From an uncultured Eggerthellaceae bacterium (lineage in GTDB: Bacteria > Actinomycetota > Coriobacteriia > Coriobacteriales > Eggerthellaceae), in contig CAKUNS010000009.1 of the NCBI GenBank assembly GCA_934668515.1, forward strand, positions 1 through 56,064: DNA of 56,064 bases. The letters run 5' to 3'. Each line of letters opens with the position of its first letter. Position 1 is the first letter of the stretch. Under the pieces are notes generated by a model, which searched no databases, was not told the DNA's origin, and saw nothing but the letters and a program-made list of their open reading frames with translations. This document shows, one piece after another, positions 9,717-18,354 of this stretch. The position numbers were made by a program, and so were the translations under genes.

Positions 9717-9744
9717 AAGATAACGGAATTCTTCAAGATTGCAA
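9717..9744 (-). promoter_or_regulatory. sigma70-type promoter of the AHS-type permease
   Basis: Reading the minus strand, TTGCAA (9744-9739) and TATCTT (9722-9717) are 16 bp apart, just upstream of the MFS gene that starts at 9677. Confidence 0.5.
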
Positions 9745-9780
9745 GAGCAAAGTAAAAAGATTTTCTCGAGAAATAACAAC

Positions 9781-9810
9781 GTGCGCGCTCCCCTTGCCGG
9801 GAACGCGCAC
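9781..9810 (-). terminator. terminator of the cystine-type symporter gene
   Basis: GTGCGCG and CGCGCAC arms flank an imperfect inner stem; the minus strand continues GTTGTTATTTC, a weak U-tract. It sits about 60 bp past the stop of the symporter. Confidence 0.55.
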
Positions 9811-9868
9811 GAAAAGCAACAGCATTTTCAAATCGGCACAGCGAGCCTGCGCCTAGACTACATGCACA

Positions 9869-11287
9869 TTAAGCACCCAAATCCTCGATGCCGTTGACGC
9901 GAGCATTGGGATCGGCGTACATCTGGCGATCCAAGCCGCCGGTGAAGTTCGACGAAGTGATGCCGGCAACCATGGAGTCGCTGACGTTGAGGGCAGTACG
10001 GCCCATGTCGATAAGCGGCTCGACCGAAGCCATGAGGCCGACGATCTCGATGGGAAGGCCCATAGTGCCCAGCACGATAAGGCTGGCGAACGTCGCGCCA
10101 CCACCCACGCCGGCAACGCCGAAGGAGCTGATGACGATGATGGCGATAAGACCGACGACCCACGCGGGATCGAAGACGTCGATGCCGATGGTCGGCGCAA
10201 TGAGGGTGGCCATCATGGCCGGATAAATGCCCGCGCAGCCATTCTGACCGATGGACATACCGAAACTTGCGGCGAAGTTGGCGGTCGGGGCGTCAACGCC
10301 CAAAGCCTTGGACTGGGTCTCGATGTTCAGAGGCATAGCTCCTGCGCTGGTACGCGAGACGAACGCGAAACTGAGCACAGGGAAGGCCTTTTTCACGTAG
10401 GTCAGCGGGCTTAGACGGTTGCCCGCAACGATAAGCAAATGAACCAGGAACATGGCGATGATGGCGACATACGAGAAAATGATGAACTTGCCAAGGTCGA
10501 GGATGGCAGCGAAGTCGCTGGTAGCCAAAACGTTGGTGATAAGGGCAAGGACGCCGTACGGGGTAAGACCGACAACCATGTTGACGATGCACATGATGAT
10601 GCCGTACAGGCTGTCGATGAGGTCCTTGAAGAATGAAGCCTGCTTGTCATCGCGGTCGCGCAGCTTCAAATACGCGACACCGACAATGGCGGCGAAGACA
10701 ACGACAGCGATGGTCGACGTGGAGCGGCCGCCTGCAAGGTCGGCGAAGATGTTGGTGGGGATGAACGAAAGAAGCGTCTGCGGGATAGTCTGAGCAGCCG
10801 CTTTGGCCTGACGCGTTTCAAGAGCATCGAGTTTCGTTGCATCGACCGTGCCCTGCGTGAAGTCGGCACCTGCCAAACCGGAGAACGCGATGGTCGCCCA
10901 ACCGAACACGGCGGCAATGGCAACCGTGCCCAGAAGCACGGCCAGAACGCTGCCGCCGATCTTGCCCAGGTTCTCGGTTGCGTTCGTGCGAGTGAACGCG
11001 CCGACGATGGCAACGAAGATCAGGGGCATGACGAGCATCTTCAACAGCGAGATGTAGCCGCTGCCGACAAGCGAGATCCAATCGAGTGCGACCTTCGCGG
11101 CTTCGGTGCCACGACCAAGCGTCATCTGAATGACGACACCGAAAACGACGCCCAAACCAAGAGCCGTGAACACGCGGAACGTAAAGCTCTTACCTTTGTT
11201 CTTCAGAACTTTGAGCACCGCAAGAAGCGCGGCCATAACCGCGAGAACCGCGATGACCGGCCCGAGAACCGCTACATCTACCGACAT
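9869..11287 (-). CDS. L-cystine / dicarboxylate-amino-acid:cation symporter (TcyP/YdjN-like)
   Basis: 472 residues of the DAACS (SLC1-type) fold. It carries the re-entrant hairpin motif SRTSAGAMPLNIETQSKALG, and the segments CAGIYPAMMATLIAPTIGID and GGGATFASLIVLGTMGLPIEI match the TcyP/YdjN cystine-transporter branch rather than glutamate carriers. It would import cystine with Na+ or H+ across the membrane, consistent with sulfur-amino-acid genes elsewhere in the window. The start ATG at 11287 has a GTAGGAGGTACTC site. Its mRNA leader contains an intrinsic terminator and a predicted three-way junction. Confidence 0.85.
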   Translation of the reverse strand: MSVDVAVLGPVIAVLAVMAALLAVLKVLKNKGKSFTFRVFTALGLGVVFGVVIQMTLGRGTEAAKVALDWISLVGSGYISLLKMLVMPLIFVAIVGAFTRTNATENLGKIGGSVLAVLLGTVAIAAVFGWATIAFSGLAGADFTQGTVDATKLDALETRQAKAAAQTIPQTLLSFIPTNIFADLAGGRSTSTIAVVVFAAIVGVAYLKLRDRDDKQASFFKDLIDSLYGIIMCIVNMVVGLTPYGVLALITNVLATSDFAAILDLGKFIIFSYVAIIAMFLVHLLIVAGNRLSPLTYVKKAFPVLSFAFVSRTSAGAMPLNIETQSKALGVDAPTANFAASFGMSIGQNGCAGIYPAMMATLIAPTIGIDVFDPAWVVGLIAIIVISSFGVAGVGGGATFASLIVLGTMGLPIEIVGLMASVEPLIDMGRTALNVSDSMVAGITSSNFTGGLDRQMYADPNARVNGIEDLGA

Positions 11288-11396
11288 GAGTACCTCCTAC
11301 TTGCATGAAGAGCGCAAAAAAGGCGCATACGCCAAAGCGGATGCGCCTTAGTTCGCCAATCAAGCGAACCAGCGTTCTTCATCTTTGCGATTTACT
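11288..11396 (-). promoter_or_regulatory. structured leader with internal terminator (candidate riboswitch or attenuator)
   Basis: On the minus strand, an outer stem pairs AUGAAGAACGC (11382-11372) with GCGCUCUUCAU (11315-11305), 10 of 11 pairs. It encloses two hairpins: a six-pair GUUCGC/GCGAAC (11369-11351) and a long AAGGCGCAU/AUGCGCCUU hairpin (11349-11320) followed at once by UUUUU. The ribosome-binding site follows the outer stem. The layout is a three-way junction in which one arm doubles as a terminator. I recognise no known riboswitch core. Pairing was done by eye. Confidence 0.5.
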
Positions 11397-11402
11397 CGGT
11401 GT

Positions 11403-11431
11403 AGTATGACCATTCCCGCGTACGTTGTCTA
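11403..11431 (-). promoter_or_regulatory. promoter of the cystine-type symporter
   Basis: Minus strand TAGACA (11431-11426), a 17-bp spacer, then CATACT (11408-11403). It places transcription initiation near 11396, giving a leader of about 110 bases. Confidence 0.5.
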
Positions 11432-11485
11432 CCGTTTCGGTGGGATTTAATCGATCTTCGACGCAAACGGTGCCGCAAGCAACAA

Positions 11486-11514
11486 AAGCCGCGAACCGAA
11501 TAGGCTCACGGCTT
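11486..11514 (-). terminator. terminator of the first degV gene
   Basis: Minus-strand hairpin AAGCCGTGAGCC / GGTTCGCGGCTT with a five-base loop, then TTTTGTTGC. It lies just past the DegV stop. Confidence 0.7.
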
Positions 11515-11540
11515 GCAAAAACGCCATTGATACCTGGCCC

Positions 11541-12539
11541 TTATCGCTCGAGATCGTGCAGGATGCGCGACTTGAGCTTAGTCAAATCGGGCAAATCGGG
11601 AAGGCGCGATTCAATGCGCTCGCTCAAAGCCGCCGCAAGGCGCAGCGCGATGGACTCGTCAACGCCATGGGTGATCTTGCCTGGAATGGGCTTTTCGCAC
11701 TCATAGGCAATGCCAACAGCAGGACCAACGTGAAGGCCGATGACTGGACTCACCGGAACCACGCCGACGGTGCGACCGACCATGGGGGAAATCACTTCCT
11801 TCGCCCATTTGATCGCAGGCTCCTTGTCGCCAATGTAGTGAACGACGACGTCTCGTAAACCATAAGCATCGATATCGGCTTTGAACGACGTAGCCATCTT
11901 GTCAAGCGCCTTCTTGCGAGAGCGGACCTTGGCGAACGTGGTAGCTTCACCATCGCGCACGGTAAGAATAGGAGCAAGCTGAATCATGTTGCCCAGCAGC
12001 GCAGCCGCGCCGCCGATGCGACCACCCTTATGAAGGAAGGTGAGCGTTTCTGGGGAGAACAGGAAACGCGTGCGCGGAATGGCGCGCAAAGCAGCCTTCT
12101 CGCAGCTGTCAAGGTCTTCTCCAACGTCGCGCGCAGCTACCGCCTCCATGATAGGCCACGCTTCATCGAAGCTGTTGCTCATACCATCAACCAGGCGATA
12201 CTCGAAATCAGGGTAACGGGAAGCGACGATGCGGGCGGCCCTGACAGCGGCGTCGTACGTTCCCGACATGCGCGAGGAAAGGAAAATGCCCAGCGCGGAA
12301 TCGCCGGCTTCGGCAGCCTCCTCGAAAGCTTCTTCCATCTCAAGCTGAGAAGGCTGGCTTGAGATCGGGATGTTGTTGACCATATCGTAGATGTCGCGAT
12401 AGAACTCGTCATGATCCATATCGGCATCGCGGTACTCAACGCCATCGCGATTGACATACAGCGACACAACCTTGATGTTGAGTTCCTCGGCAAGCGCCTT
12501 GGGAATGGACGCCACCGAATCGGTGATGATGCGTATCAC
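11541..12539 (-). CDS. DegV family fatty-acid-binding protein
   Basis: 332 residues starting at a GTG with a CGGAGGT site. The DegV fold is shown by MIRIITDSVASIPKAL at the start, SSRMSGTYDAA (fatty-acid carboxylate loop), TFLHKGGRIGGAAALLGN and the C-terminal VIGLHVGPAVGIAYE. DegV/FakB proteins bind fatty acids and, in Firmicutes, present them to the FakA kinase; no fakA is visible here. About 40 extra residues follow the usual C-terminus. It is one of three divergent DegV genes in the window. Confidence 0.9.
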   Translation of the reverse strand: MIRIITDSVASIPKALAEELNIKVVSLYVNRDGVEYRDADMDHDEFYRDIYDMVNNIPISSQPSQLEMEEAFEEAAEAGDSALGIFLSSRMSGTYDAAVRAARIVASRYPDFEYRLVDGMSNSFDEAWPIMEAVAARDVGEDLDSCEKAALRAIPRTRFLFSPETLTFLHKGGRIGGAAALLGNMIQLAPILTVRDGEATTFAKVRSRKKALDKMATSFKADIDAYGLRDVVVHYIGDKEPAIKWAKEVISPMVGRTVGVVPVSPVIGLHVGPAVGIAYECEKPIPGKITHGVDESIALRLAAALSERIESRLPDLPDLTKLKSRILHDLER

Positions 12540-12576
12540 GTTGACCTCCGTTACGCAGCTTCATAAACCAATAGAT

Positions 12577-12924
12577 TTAGTCTAGCGCATCCTGTTGCTG
12601 ACGTGCGCTTCTCTTTTCGCGCTTAGTTAAATACAGGTGATGGATGGCCGCTATGGGATGATGCAGCAACATGTGCGGGCCCGAGTAACGCATGACCACG
12701 CGAATACGTTCGCGCATGTCAGGTCGATAACAATGGGTGGAACAGTTCGAACAGAAGGTTTTCTGCGCTCCATAGCGGCACTTCTCGATTCGCATATGAG
12801 CGAACTCGTTAAGTTCGGAGCACTCCTGGCACAGCGAACCCTTCGCCGTTCCGTGCTTATCATGACAATAAATGCCGATCATCTGCGAGACGACCTTGCG
12901 TTCGTACGATTTACGATCCTTCAC
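12577..12924 (-). CDS. YgbA-type nitrous oxide-stimulated promoter family protein
   Basis: 115 residues from the GTG at 12924, close to the 117 of E. coli YgbA. Family features are visible: IGIYCHDKHG, LCQECSELNEFAHMRIEKC, FCSNCSTHCYRPDMRERIRVVMRYSGPHMLLHHP. Six conserved cysteines with histidines suggest a metal or Fe-S site. In E. coli the gene is under NsrR and linked to recovery from nitric oxide. The GGGGAG site is 12 bases from the chosen start; an ATG at 12990 would add 22 residues without similarity to the family. Confidence 0.8.
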   Translation of the reverse strand: MKDRKSYERKVVSQMIGIYCHDKHGTAKGSLCQECSELNEFAHMRIEKCRYGAQKTFCSNCSTHCYRPDMRERIRVVMRYSGPHMLLHHPIAAIHHLYLTKREKRSARQQQDALD

Positions 12925-12956
12925 CCTTGAAACCAACTCCCCACGATCAATCAGCA

Positions 12957-12976
12957 GTGGCCCGCATGCGGGCCAC
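12957..12976. repeat. 20-bp perfect palindrome between two minus-strand genes
   Basis: GTGGCCCGCA and its complement abut without a loop, immediately after the stop of the membrane protein gene and before the YgbA-type gene. No U-tract follows on either strand, so it is at best a weak terminator or a processing hairpin. Confidence 0.45.
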
Positions 12977-12992
12977 GAAAGAACGAACAAGA

Positions 12993-13997
12993 TTAGAACA
13001 TGCCCCCGCCAAGATGACCGCGCTTCTTATGCGATTCAGTTTGAACGTCGACGACCTCGTCGGATGAGGAGGTGAGCTCCAACGCGAAGCCCGGCTTGTT
13101 CGGTGTGGGCGGCTTCGGTTTGTTGACCATCGCGATCTGGTTGTAATAGCTGAAAGTAAGCGTGCCCGCAACGAAGGACGGTAAAACCAGGTACATGATG
13201 ATCTTCGCCGGCAAGCCAACGATGTGCCACGACGTGGCATCCGAATAGGTAACCAGAACGAATGTCAGAACGAAAAGGGCAACCAAGGAAGTGATAACAC
13301 TTGAAAGCGCCACGGGGAGCTCAGCAGCAACCTTGCCGCTTTCGCCGTTCATCGTGAACTGATATTTCTTACCCTTCCAATCGGTATCGAGCATCCAAAC
13401 GGGAACGTACACCTTCCTGGCCGAAGTGACCTTCGAGGTAACGGACGTTTCCTTCTCGGACGACTCGTTAAAGCCCTTCACCGTACCAGCGACATGAGCT
13501 GCCGCAAGTTCGGTCATCTTCTCTTCCGCTTCTGCGCGAGCAACCTCAAGCGCCCTGTCGGCGGGAAGCGCTTTATCGTTGCTGGGCGCCTCGGAAACGG
13601 CCGACTCCAAATCGAAGGGCATCATGCGCACGAAATTGACCTCAGGCACCGTACTGGTAGCCGGAATCAGAACGCCGTCGATGGTGACGGTTCCTTCACG
13701 CTTGACGTCGAAGATTTCGGTTTCTGTGATTTCCTGCTCGCCTTCGCCCGCCTGCTCGGTGTACTTGCGCACCTTACGGCCATCGTAGCGCGTCGAGAAA
13801 GAAGCCTCTCCCTCGAACAGCCAAAGAGGCAGATAGACCTTGGTCATCTGTTGAAAATGCTGTTTGTTGCGGAAGATACGAGGCGCGAAGATCTTCCCGT
13901 GCTTGAAGTCTTTATACGCCAGAATAGCGTCTTCCTTGCCAAGCTCAAACGGAAGGTATGCGTCGTCTAATTCAACAAGACCGTTAACGTCGGCCAT
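12993..13997 (-). CDS. conserved membrane protein without its usual zinc ribbon; function unknown
   Basis: 334 residues. The N-terminal 250 are soluble and contain YLPFELGKEDAILAYKDF, KIFAPRIFRN and MTKVYLPLWLFEGEASFSTRYDGR, a pattern I associate with the core of TFIIB-type zinc-ribbon membrane proteins. Two transmembrane helices follow near 235-290, and the tail is charged (KKRGHLGGGMF). The cysteine-rich ribbon expected ahead of this core is absent: the gene starts with its own GGAGGACTT site at 13997. A stand-alone core of such a family is my best description; no function is assigned. Confidence 0.65.
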   Translation of the reverse strand: MADVNGLVELDDAYLPFELGKEDAILAYKDFKHGKIFAPRIFRNKQHFQQMTKVYLPLWLFEGEASFSTRYDGRKVRKYTEQAGEGEQEITETEIFDVKREGTVTIDGVLIPATSTVPEVNFVRMMPFDLESAVSEAPSNDKALPADRALEVARAEAEEKMTELAAAHVAGTVKGFNESSEKETSVTSKVTSARKVYVPVWMLDTDWKGKKYQFTMNGESGKVAAELPVALSSVITSLVALFVLTFVLVTYSDATSWHIVGLPAKIIMYLVLPSFVAGTLTFSYYNQIAMVNKPKPPTPNKPGFALELTSSSDEVVDVQTESHKKRGHLGGGMF

Positions 13998-14124
13998 AAG
14001 TCCTCCAATCGCTCCGCGTAAGAACGCGGGATGATTTCATAAGACGCTATGGTAGCGCAAAACGATCCGCCGCCCGCTCTCGTTTGGCAAACCGTCAACT
14101 TGGCTAATACCCCACGACCGCCCG

Positions 14125-14502
14125 TTATGCGATTTGAGCAATGACCTCAACTTCGACAAGAGCGCCTTTAGGGAGCTTGTCAACGGCAACGCAGGAACGA
14201 GCGGGTTTCGAGCCCGTGAAAGACTTTGCGTATTCGGCATTGAACGCGGCGAAGTCGTCGATGTCGTCGAGGAAACAGGTGGTTTTCACCACGTGATCGA
14301 AATCGGTTCCGGCAGCCTTCAAAAGAGCAGCGATGTTCTTCATGACCTGCGCGGTTTGCGAAACGATATCGCTCCCCACCAACTCACCCGTTGCCGGGTC
14401 GAGCGCGATCTGGCCCGAAGCGAACAGTACGTTCCCCACGATATTGCCCTGAACGTAAGGACCGATTGCGGCAGGAGCTTCGGTTGTGGCGATGGTGTCC
14501 AT
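14125..14502 (-). CDS. ridA: RidA family enamine/imine deaminase
   Basis: 125 residues, full length. Motifs: EAPAAIGPYVQGN, FASGQIALDPATGEL, VVKTTCFLDDIDDFAAFNAEY, PARSCVAVDKLPKGALVEVEVIA with the conserved arginine that holds the carboxylate. RidA hydrolyses the reactive enamine intermediates released by PLP dehydratases such as threonine dehydratase. The gene is divergent from ilvA, 186 bp away, which fits that role directly. Start ATG at 14502 follows GAGGAAGG. Confidence 0.95.
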   Translation of the reverse strand: MDTIATTEAPAAIGPYVQGNIVGNVLFASGQIALDPATGELVGSDIVSQTAQVMKNIAALLKAAGTDFDHVVKTTCFLDDIDDFAAFNAEYAKSFTGSKPARSCVAVDKLPKGALVEVEVIAQIA

Positions 14503-14688
14503 GATGAGCCTTCCTCTAAGACGTCGCTGACATGCGACGATTACATGACGATTAATTGTTTCCGTTGGTTAACGTTTAACTGGGTATACTATGCCACTGC
14601 AAGCTGCCTAATAGGGTGCACGATCGCTTCCTTTCAAGGAAATCGTCAGAAAGGCGCGCCCTCTAATAACAAAGTAAGGGGATTGAGC

Positions 14689-15909
14689 ATGACCGAGATG
14701 CTGACTCTCGAGGCGTTCGAAGAAGCCTCGACTAAAGTTAAAGAAGCAACCGAGAAGACCAAGCTCATCTATAGCCCTCACTTCAGCGACGCTACCGGCA
14801 ATAAGGTCTACTTCAAGCCCGAGAACATGCAGCGCACGGGCGCCTATAAGGTTCGCGGCGCCTACTATAAAATCTCGACGCTCACCGACGAAGAACGAAG
14901 CCGCGGCCTTATCACCGCTAGCGCGGGCAACCACGCGCAAGGAGTCGCCTTCGCTGCAACGCGCTACGGCGTGAAAGCGAAGATCGTCATGCCGGTTACT
15001 ACCCCGCTTATCAAAATCGAACGCACTAAGCACTACGGCGGGGAAGTCATTTTGCACGGCAACGTATACGACGAAGCTGCCGAATACGCAGCGAAGCTTG
15101 CCGAAGAAGAAGGCTACACGTTCGTGCACCCCTTCAACGATCCCGCCGTTGCCACTGGCCAGGGATCGATCATGATGGAGATCGTTCAGGAACTTCCCCT
15201 TGTCGATATCGTGCTTGTTCCCATCGGAGGCGGTGGTTTGGCTACCGGCGTCAGCACGCTTGCAAAGCTGCTGAACCCGCATATCAAGGTTATCGGCGTT
15301 GAACCCGCGGGCGCCGCGTGCATGAAGGCGTCGCTTGAGGCGGGCCACGTTGTGAAGCTCCCCCACGTTTCCACCATTGCAGACGGCACCGCCGTTCAGG
15401 AACCAGGCGACAAGATCTTCCCCTACATCCAACAAAACATCGACGACATCATCACCATCGAAGACGACGAGCTTATCGAATGCTTCTTGGATATGGTCGA
15501 AAACCACAAGATGGTGGTTGAGAACTCCGGCCTGCTAACCGTTGCCGCATTGAAGCACCTTCCCGCCGAAGGCAAGAAGGTTGTCAGCATCCTGTCGGGC
15601 GGAAACATGGACGTCATCACCATGAGCTCGGTGATCCAGCACGGCCTTATCGCACGTGGTCGTATTTTCACGGTATCCACAATGCTCCCCGATACGCCCG
15701 GCCAGCTGGTTGCCGTCTCGAACACCATCGCCCAGCACAAGGGCAACGTGATTCGCATCGAGCACAACCAGTTCGTGAACATCAACCGTAACGACGGCGT
15801 TGAACTGCGCCTGACCATCGAATCGTTCGGCGTCGAACACAAACAGGAGATCATCGAAGCTCTTGATGCGGCGGGATTCCGTCCGCAGGTCATCCAGACA
15901 GTGCTTTAG
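14689..15909 (+). CDS. ilvA: threonine ammonia-lyase (threonine dehydratase)
   Basis: 406 residues. A PLP-dependent enzyme converting threonine to 2-oxobutyrate and ammonia. The PLP lysine is in RTGAYKVRGAYYK, substrate loop SAGNHAQGVAFAA, glycine-rich phosphate loop PIGGGGLATG. A C-terminal ACT-like domain (about 325-406, PDTPGQLVAVSNTIAQHKGNVIRIEH) is present, the single-ACT length of catabolic or short biosynthetic types. The ATG at 14689 has AAGGGG eight bases upstream. A TATACT -10-like box lies at 14585-14590. Divergent from ridA. Confidence 0.93.
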   Translation: MTEMLTLEAFEEASTKVKEATEKTKLIYSPHFSDATGNKVYFKPENMQRTGAYKVRGAYYKISTLTDEERSRGLITASAGNHAQGVAFAATRYGVKAKIVMPVTTPLIKIERTKHYGGEVILHGNVYDEAAEYAAKLAEEEGYTFVHPFNDPAVATGQGSIMMEIVQELPLVDIVLVPIGGGGLATGVSTLAKLLNPHIKVIGVEPAGAACMKASLEAGHVVKLPHVSTIADGTAVQEPGDKIFPYIQQNIDDIITIEDDELIECFLDMVENHKMVVENSGLLTVAALKHLPAEGKKVVSILSGGNMDVITMSSVIQHGLIARGRIFTVSTMLPDTPGQLVAVSNTIAQHKGNVIRIEHNQFVNINRNDGVELRLTIESFGVEHKQEIIEALDAAGFRPQVIQTVL

Positions 15910-15936
15910 CGCACGCAACCCGAATCGCGGTTTTCG

Positions 15937-15976
15937 AAACCAAACAAGGCGCCTGATAAGGCGCCTTGTTTGGTTT
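15937..15976. terminator. bidirectional terminator between ilvA and the PucR-like regulator
   Basis: A 17-bp perfect stem (AAACCAAACAAGGCGCC and complement) with a TGATAA loop; T-rich on the 3' side of both strands. Confidence 0.85.
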
Positions 15977-16031
15977 CAGATGAAGGTTTGATCGCCGGCT
16001 CGCACTCAATCGCTTGAACCGTCAAGGGAAA

Positions 16032-16907
16032 TCAGTTCTCGAACAGCGTGTTCAGAGACGCTTCGCTCAGGTTCATGAAAACCAACCTGAAGTCAAGCAT
16101 CAGCTTTTCACGGAAGTATCTGCGCTCAAGACTGAAGTCGTAGCGCTTCTCCATCTGCTTCAGGTGATACAGAACTGAGTTGCGATGCATGAACATACGG
16201 CGCCCCACCGACGAGGCATTGCATTCGTAGGCTAAGTAGAACCACAAGATCTGGAAGTTCTTGGTGTTGTTTCGAATGTCATCGGCCAAAATGGTGGTCA
16301 AAAACGCCTGGGAGAGGCAAAAGTCAACGAAAGCGGTGTCGACACAACTTTCCTCGACAAGATAATACGGAACGACCTGCTCGAACGCGGCGCCCGCAGC
16401 GATCTCCTCGTAATGCTCCTCGCGCATGATGCGCATTTCACGACGATAGAAATCACGGTACTCAAGCGCATAAAGAGCCTGTTTGAATGCGCTGCCTGCC
16501 TCGTGCAAATCTTCGAACATCTGCGAGATGCCGCACAGCACGTCGAACGGACGATGAATGGTCTCGTCGAGCGAAGACATAATGCGATCATGGGAGATGG
16601 TGGTGAAGTCGCGCGCTACCTTCGTGTACAGGAATATCACCATGAAGTCGCCAACGAAGCGCACGTATGCGCGCCCCTCGTTAAGCGTTTCCGCCGCTTC
16701 CTTGATGGCGTCGCGGTCAACATCCTTGCCTGTAAGGTCGAAGACGACGGTCTTGATATGAACGCCGGGAATGTAGCCCTGTTTGATAAGGGACTCATAG
16801 ATATCGTCAAACGGAATGTCATAGGAATTGAACACCGCTTGAGAGAAGCGGCCGTTCCTTGTGACTTTCATGCCGGCGTCGAACTCATGCGGCATCTGTT
16901 TAACCAT
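16032..16907 (-). CDS. PucR/CdaR-type transcriptional regulator
   Basis: 291 residues from the ATG at 16907, which has a GGGAGGG site. The C-terminal 60 residues hold the PucR helix-turn-helix: LWFYLAYECNASSVGRRMFMHRNSVLYHLKQMEKRYDFSL, where MHRNSVLYHL is the recognition-helix pattern. The N-terminal 200 residues have no recognised sensor domain. Such regulators usually activate nearby catabolic or transport genes; candidates are the MFS gene that ends at 17119 and starts at 18354 on the same strand. Confidence 0.85.
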   Translation of the reverse strand: MVKQMPHEFDAGMKVTRNGRFSQAVFNSYDIPFDDIYESLIKQGYIPGVHIKTVVFDLTGKDVDRDAIKEAAETLNEGRAYVRFVGDFMVIFLYTKVARDFTTISHDRIMSSLDETIHRPFDVLCGISQMFEDLHEAGSAFKQALYALEYRDFYRREMRIMREEHYEEIAAGAAFEQVVPYYLVEESCVDTAFVDFCLSQAFLTTILADDIRNNTKNFQILWFYLAYECNASSVGRRMFMHRNSVLYHLKQMEKRYDFSLERRYFREKLMLDFRLVFMNLSEASLNTLFEN

Positions 16908-17003
16908 AAATCCCTCCCAAAGTCCCTCAACGAAGTATCGAAAGCACACCCAGCCATTTTGGCATACTCATTTGCCTCGAACAATAAACGAGCAGAACAA
17001 AAA

Positions 17004-17037
17004 TCAGCCGCTCGCCTTACACGAGGCGAGCGGCTGA
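17004..17037 (-). terminator. terminator of the MFS gene
   Basis: A 14-bp perfect stem TCAGCCGCTCGCCT and complement, six-base loop, followed on the minus strand by TTTTTGTTC. Confidence 0.85.
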
Positions 17038-17118
17038 CGAAAACGCAACGAGGGGCGATGCTTTGAAGAGTATCCCAAGTTGGGAAAACGATCATCCCCA
17101 ACTTCAAACCCGAAGGGC

Positions 17119-18354
17119 TTACTGCTGCTGCTTGGCTTTCTGGGCAAGCTCGCCCCTCTCGCCAAGCTCCGGGATGATCAAACCGCCGACGATGGCGATA
17201 AGGATGAAGAACGCGCCGATGGTAGCGAACACGGCAAAGTAATTCGTGCCGAAAATGGAGGCAACCAACGTAGGAAAAACGAAACCGCACAGACCCATAG
17301 CGGTGTTCACCATGCCGCCCGCGGCGCCAATACTCTCAGGACCGAAATCACCTGTCAGAGGAAGCAAGCTTACGCGACCGAAATTAACCGCCATACCGCC
17401 CGCAGCGCAAAAGCCACCAACACACAGGAACACAATGGTCAGAGCATCATTGGGAGCAGGATAAACCGCAAAGAGCAGAACGCCCGCCAAGCCACATGCG
17501 ATCAAATACTCTTTGTTCATCTTGCCAAGCTTCGCAACAATTGAACCCTGAACAATAGAGCCAACGATCATGAACGCGCTAAGAACCATGCCCAAAAGCG
17601 CCGCGACTTCAGCGGTCATGCCCTTTGCCAGAAGCACGTTCACCAAGTAGCTGTTCAAAAGCGCGGGCATAGAAGCCGCCACGCCGTTGCACAGCATGAC
17701 CATCCAAAGGTTTTTGCTCTTAAGGAGCGCCTTGAAGCCACCTTTGCCAGCTTCTGGCTGCGCGGAGCCCTGAGGAGCACCCTCGGGAAGCTTGCCGAAG
17801 AACACCCAAAGGATAGTAACCAGCACAAACGCCAAGAAGCAGATCATCAGCGACATGAACGTATCGGGAACCACCGCCGCCAAACCGAAGGCGAGAAGAA
17901 CACCGGTACCTGCCGCTGCCGAATAGATGCCCATGGCAAGGCTTCCCTCTTTGGCGTCGAACCATGCGCCGATAAGTTTTGCCGGAAGAACCTGCGTAGG
18001 CAAAAACAGGGAACCCGAAAGGAACGTAAGAACAACAAGCACGCCATAGCTGTCAACGTACACACGAGCCAACTGGCACAAAGCAGCCGCAGCGATCATA
18101 GCCGCACCAACGAAACGCACGGCCTTTGGACCCTTCTTATCGAAGAAATCGCCCAAGATGATGCTGAAAAAGGCGCCCGGCAAAAGCGAGATGGTGGTCA
18201 GCGCCGTAAGCTGTGCTTGATCCATGTTGTACTTTGCCATCATAGGACCCGGGTTCGTCGAGAACACGAAGTTTCCGATATTCATGACGATCATGCCCAT
18301 CACCAACGTGAATAGCACAACCCATCGAGTCGGCGATTTAATGCCGTCCTGCAT
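17119..18354 (-). CDS. MFS permease
   Basis: 411 residues with about twelve hydrophobic segments, N-terminal MVMNIGNFVFSTNPGPMMAKYNMDQAQL and the conserved loop GDFFDKKGPKAVRFVGA between helices 2 and 3. The family is broad (nitrate/nitrite, oxalate-formate or sugar-phosphate branches all share the helix 1 pattern) and I cannot pick a substrate. It starts at an ATG with AAGGAGAG and is followed by its own terminator, so it is a single-gene unit upstream of the PucR-like regulator. Confidence 0.82.
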   Translation of the reverse strand: MQDGIKSPTRWVVLFTLVMGMIVMNIGNFVFSTNPGPMMAKYNMDQAQLTALTTISLLPGAFFSIILGDFFDKKGPKAVRFVGAAMIAAAALCQLARVYVDSYGVLVVLTFLSGSLFLPTQVLPAKLIGAWFDAKEGSLAMGIYSAAAGTGVLLAFGLAAVVPDTFMSLMICFLAFVLVTILWVFFGKLPEGAPQGSAQPEAGKGGFKALLKSKNLWMVMLCNGVAASMPALLNSYLVNVLLAKGMTAEVAALLGMVLSAFMIVGSIVQGSIVAKLGKMNKEYLIACGLAGVLLFAVYPAPNDALTIVFLCVGGFCAAGGMAVNFGRVSLLPLTGDFGPESIGAAGGMVNTAMGLCGFVFPTLVASIFGTNYFAVFATIGAFFILIAIVGGLIIPELGERGELAQKAKQQQ

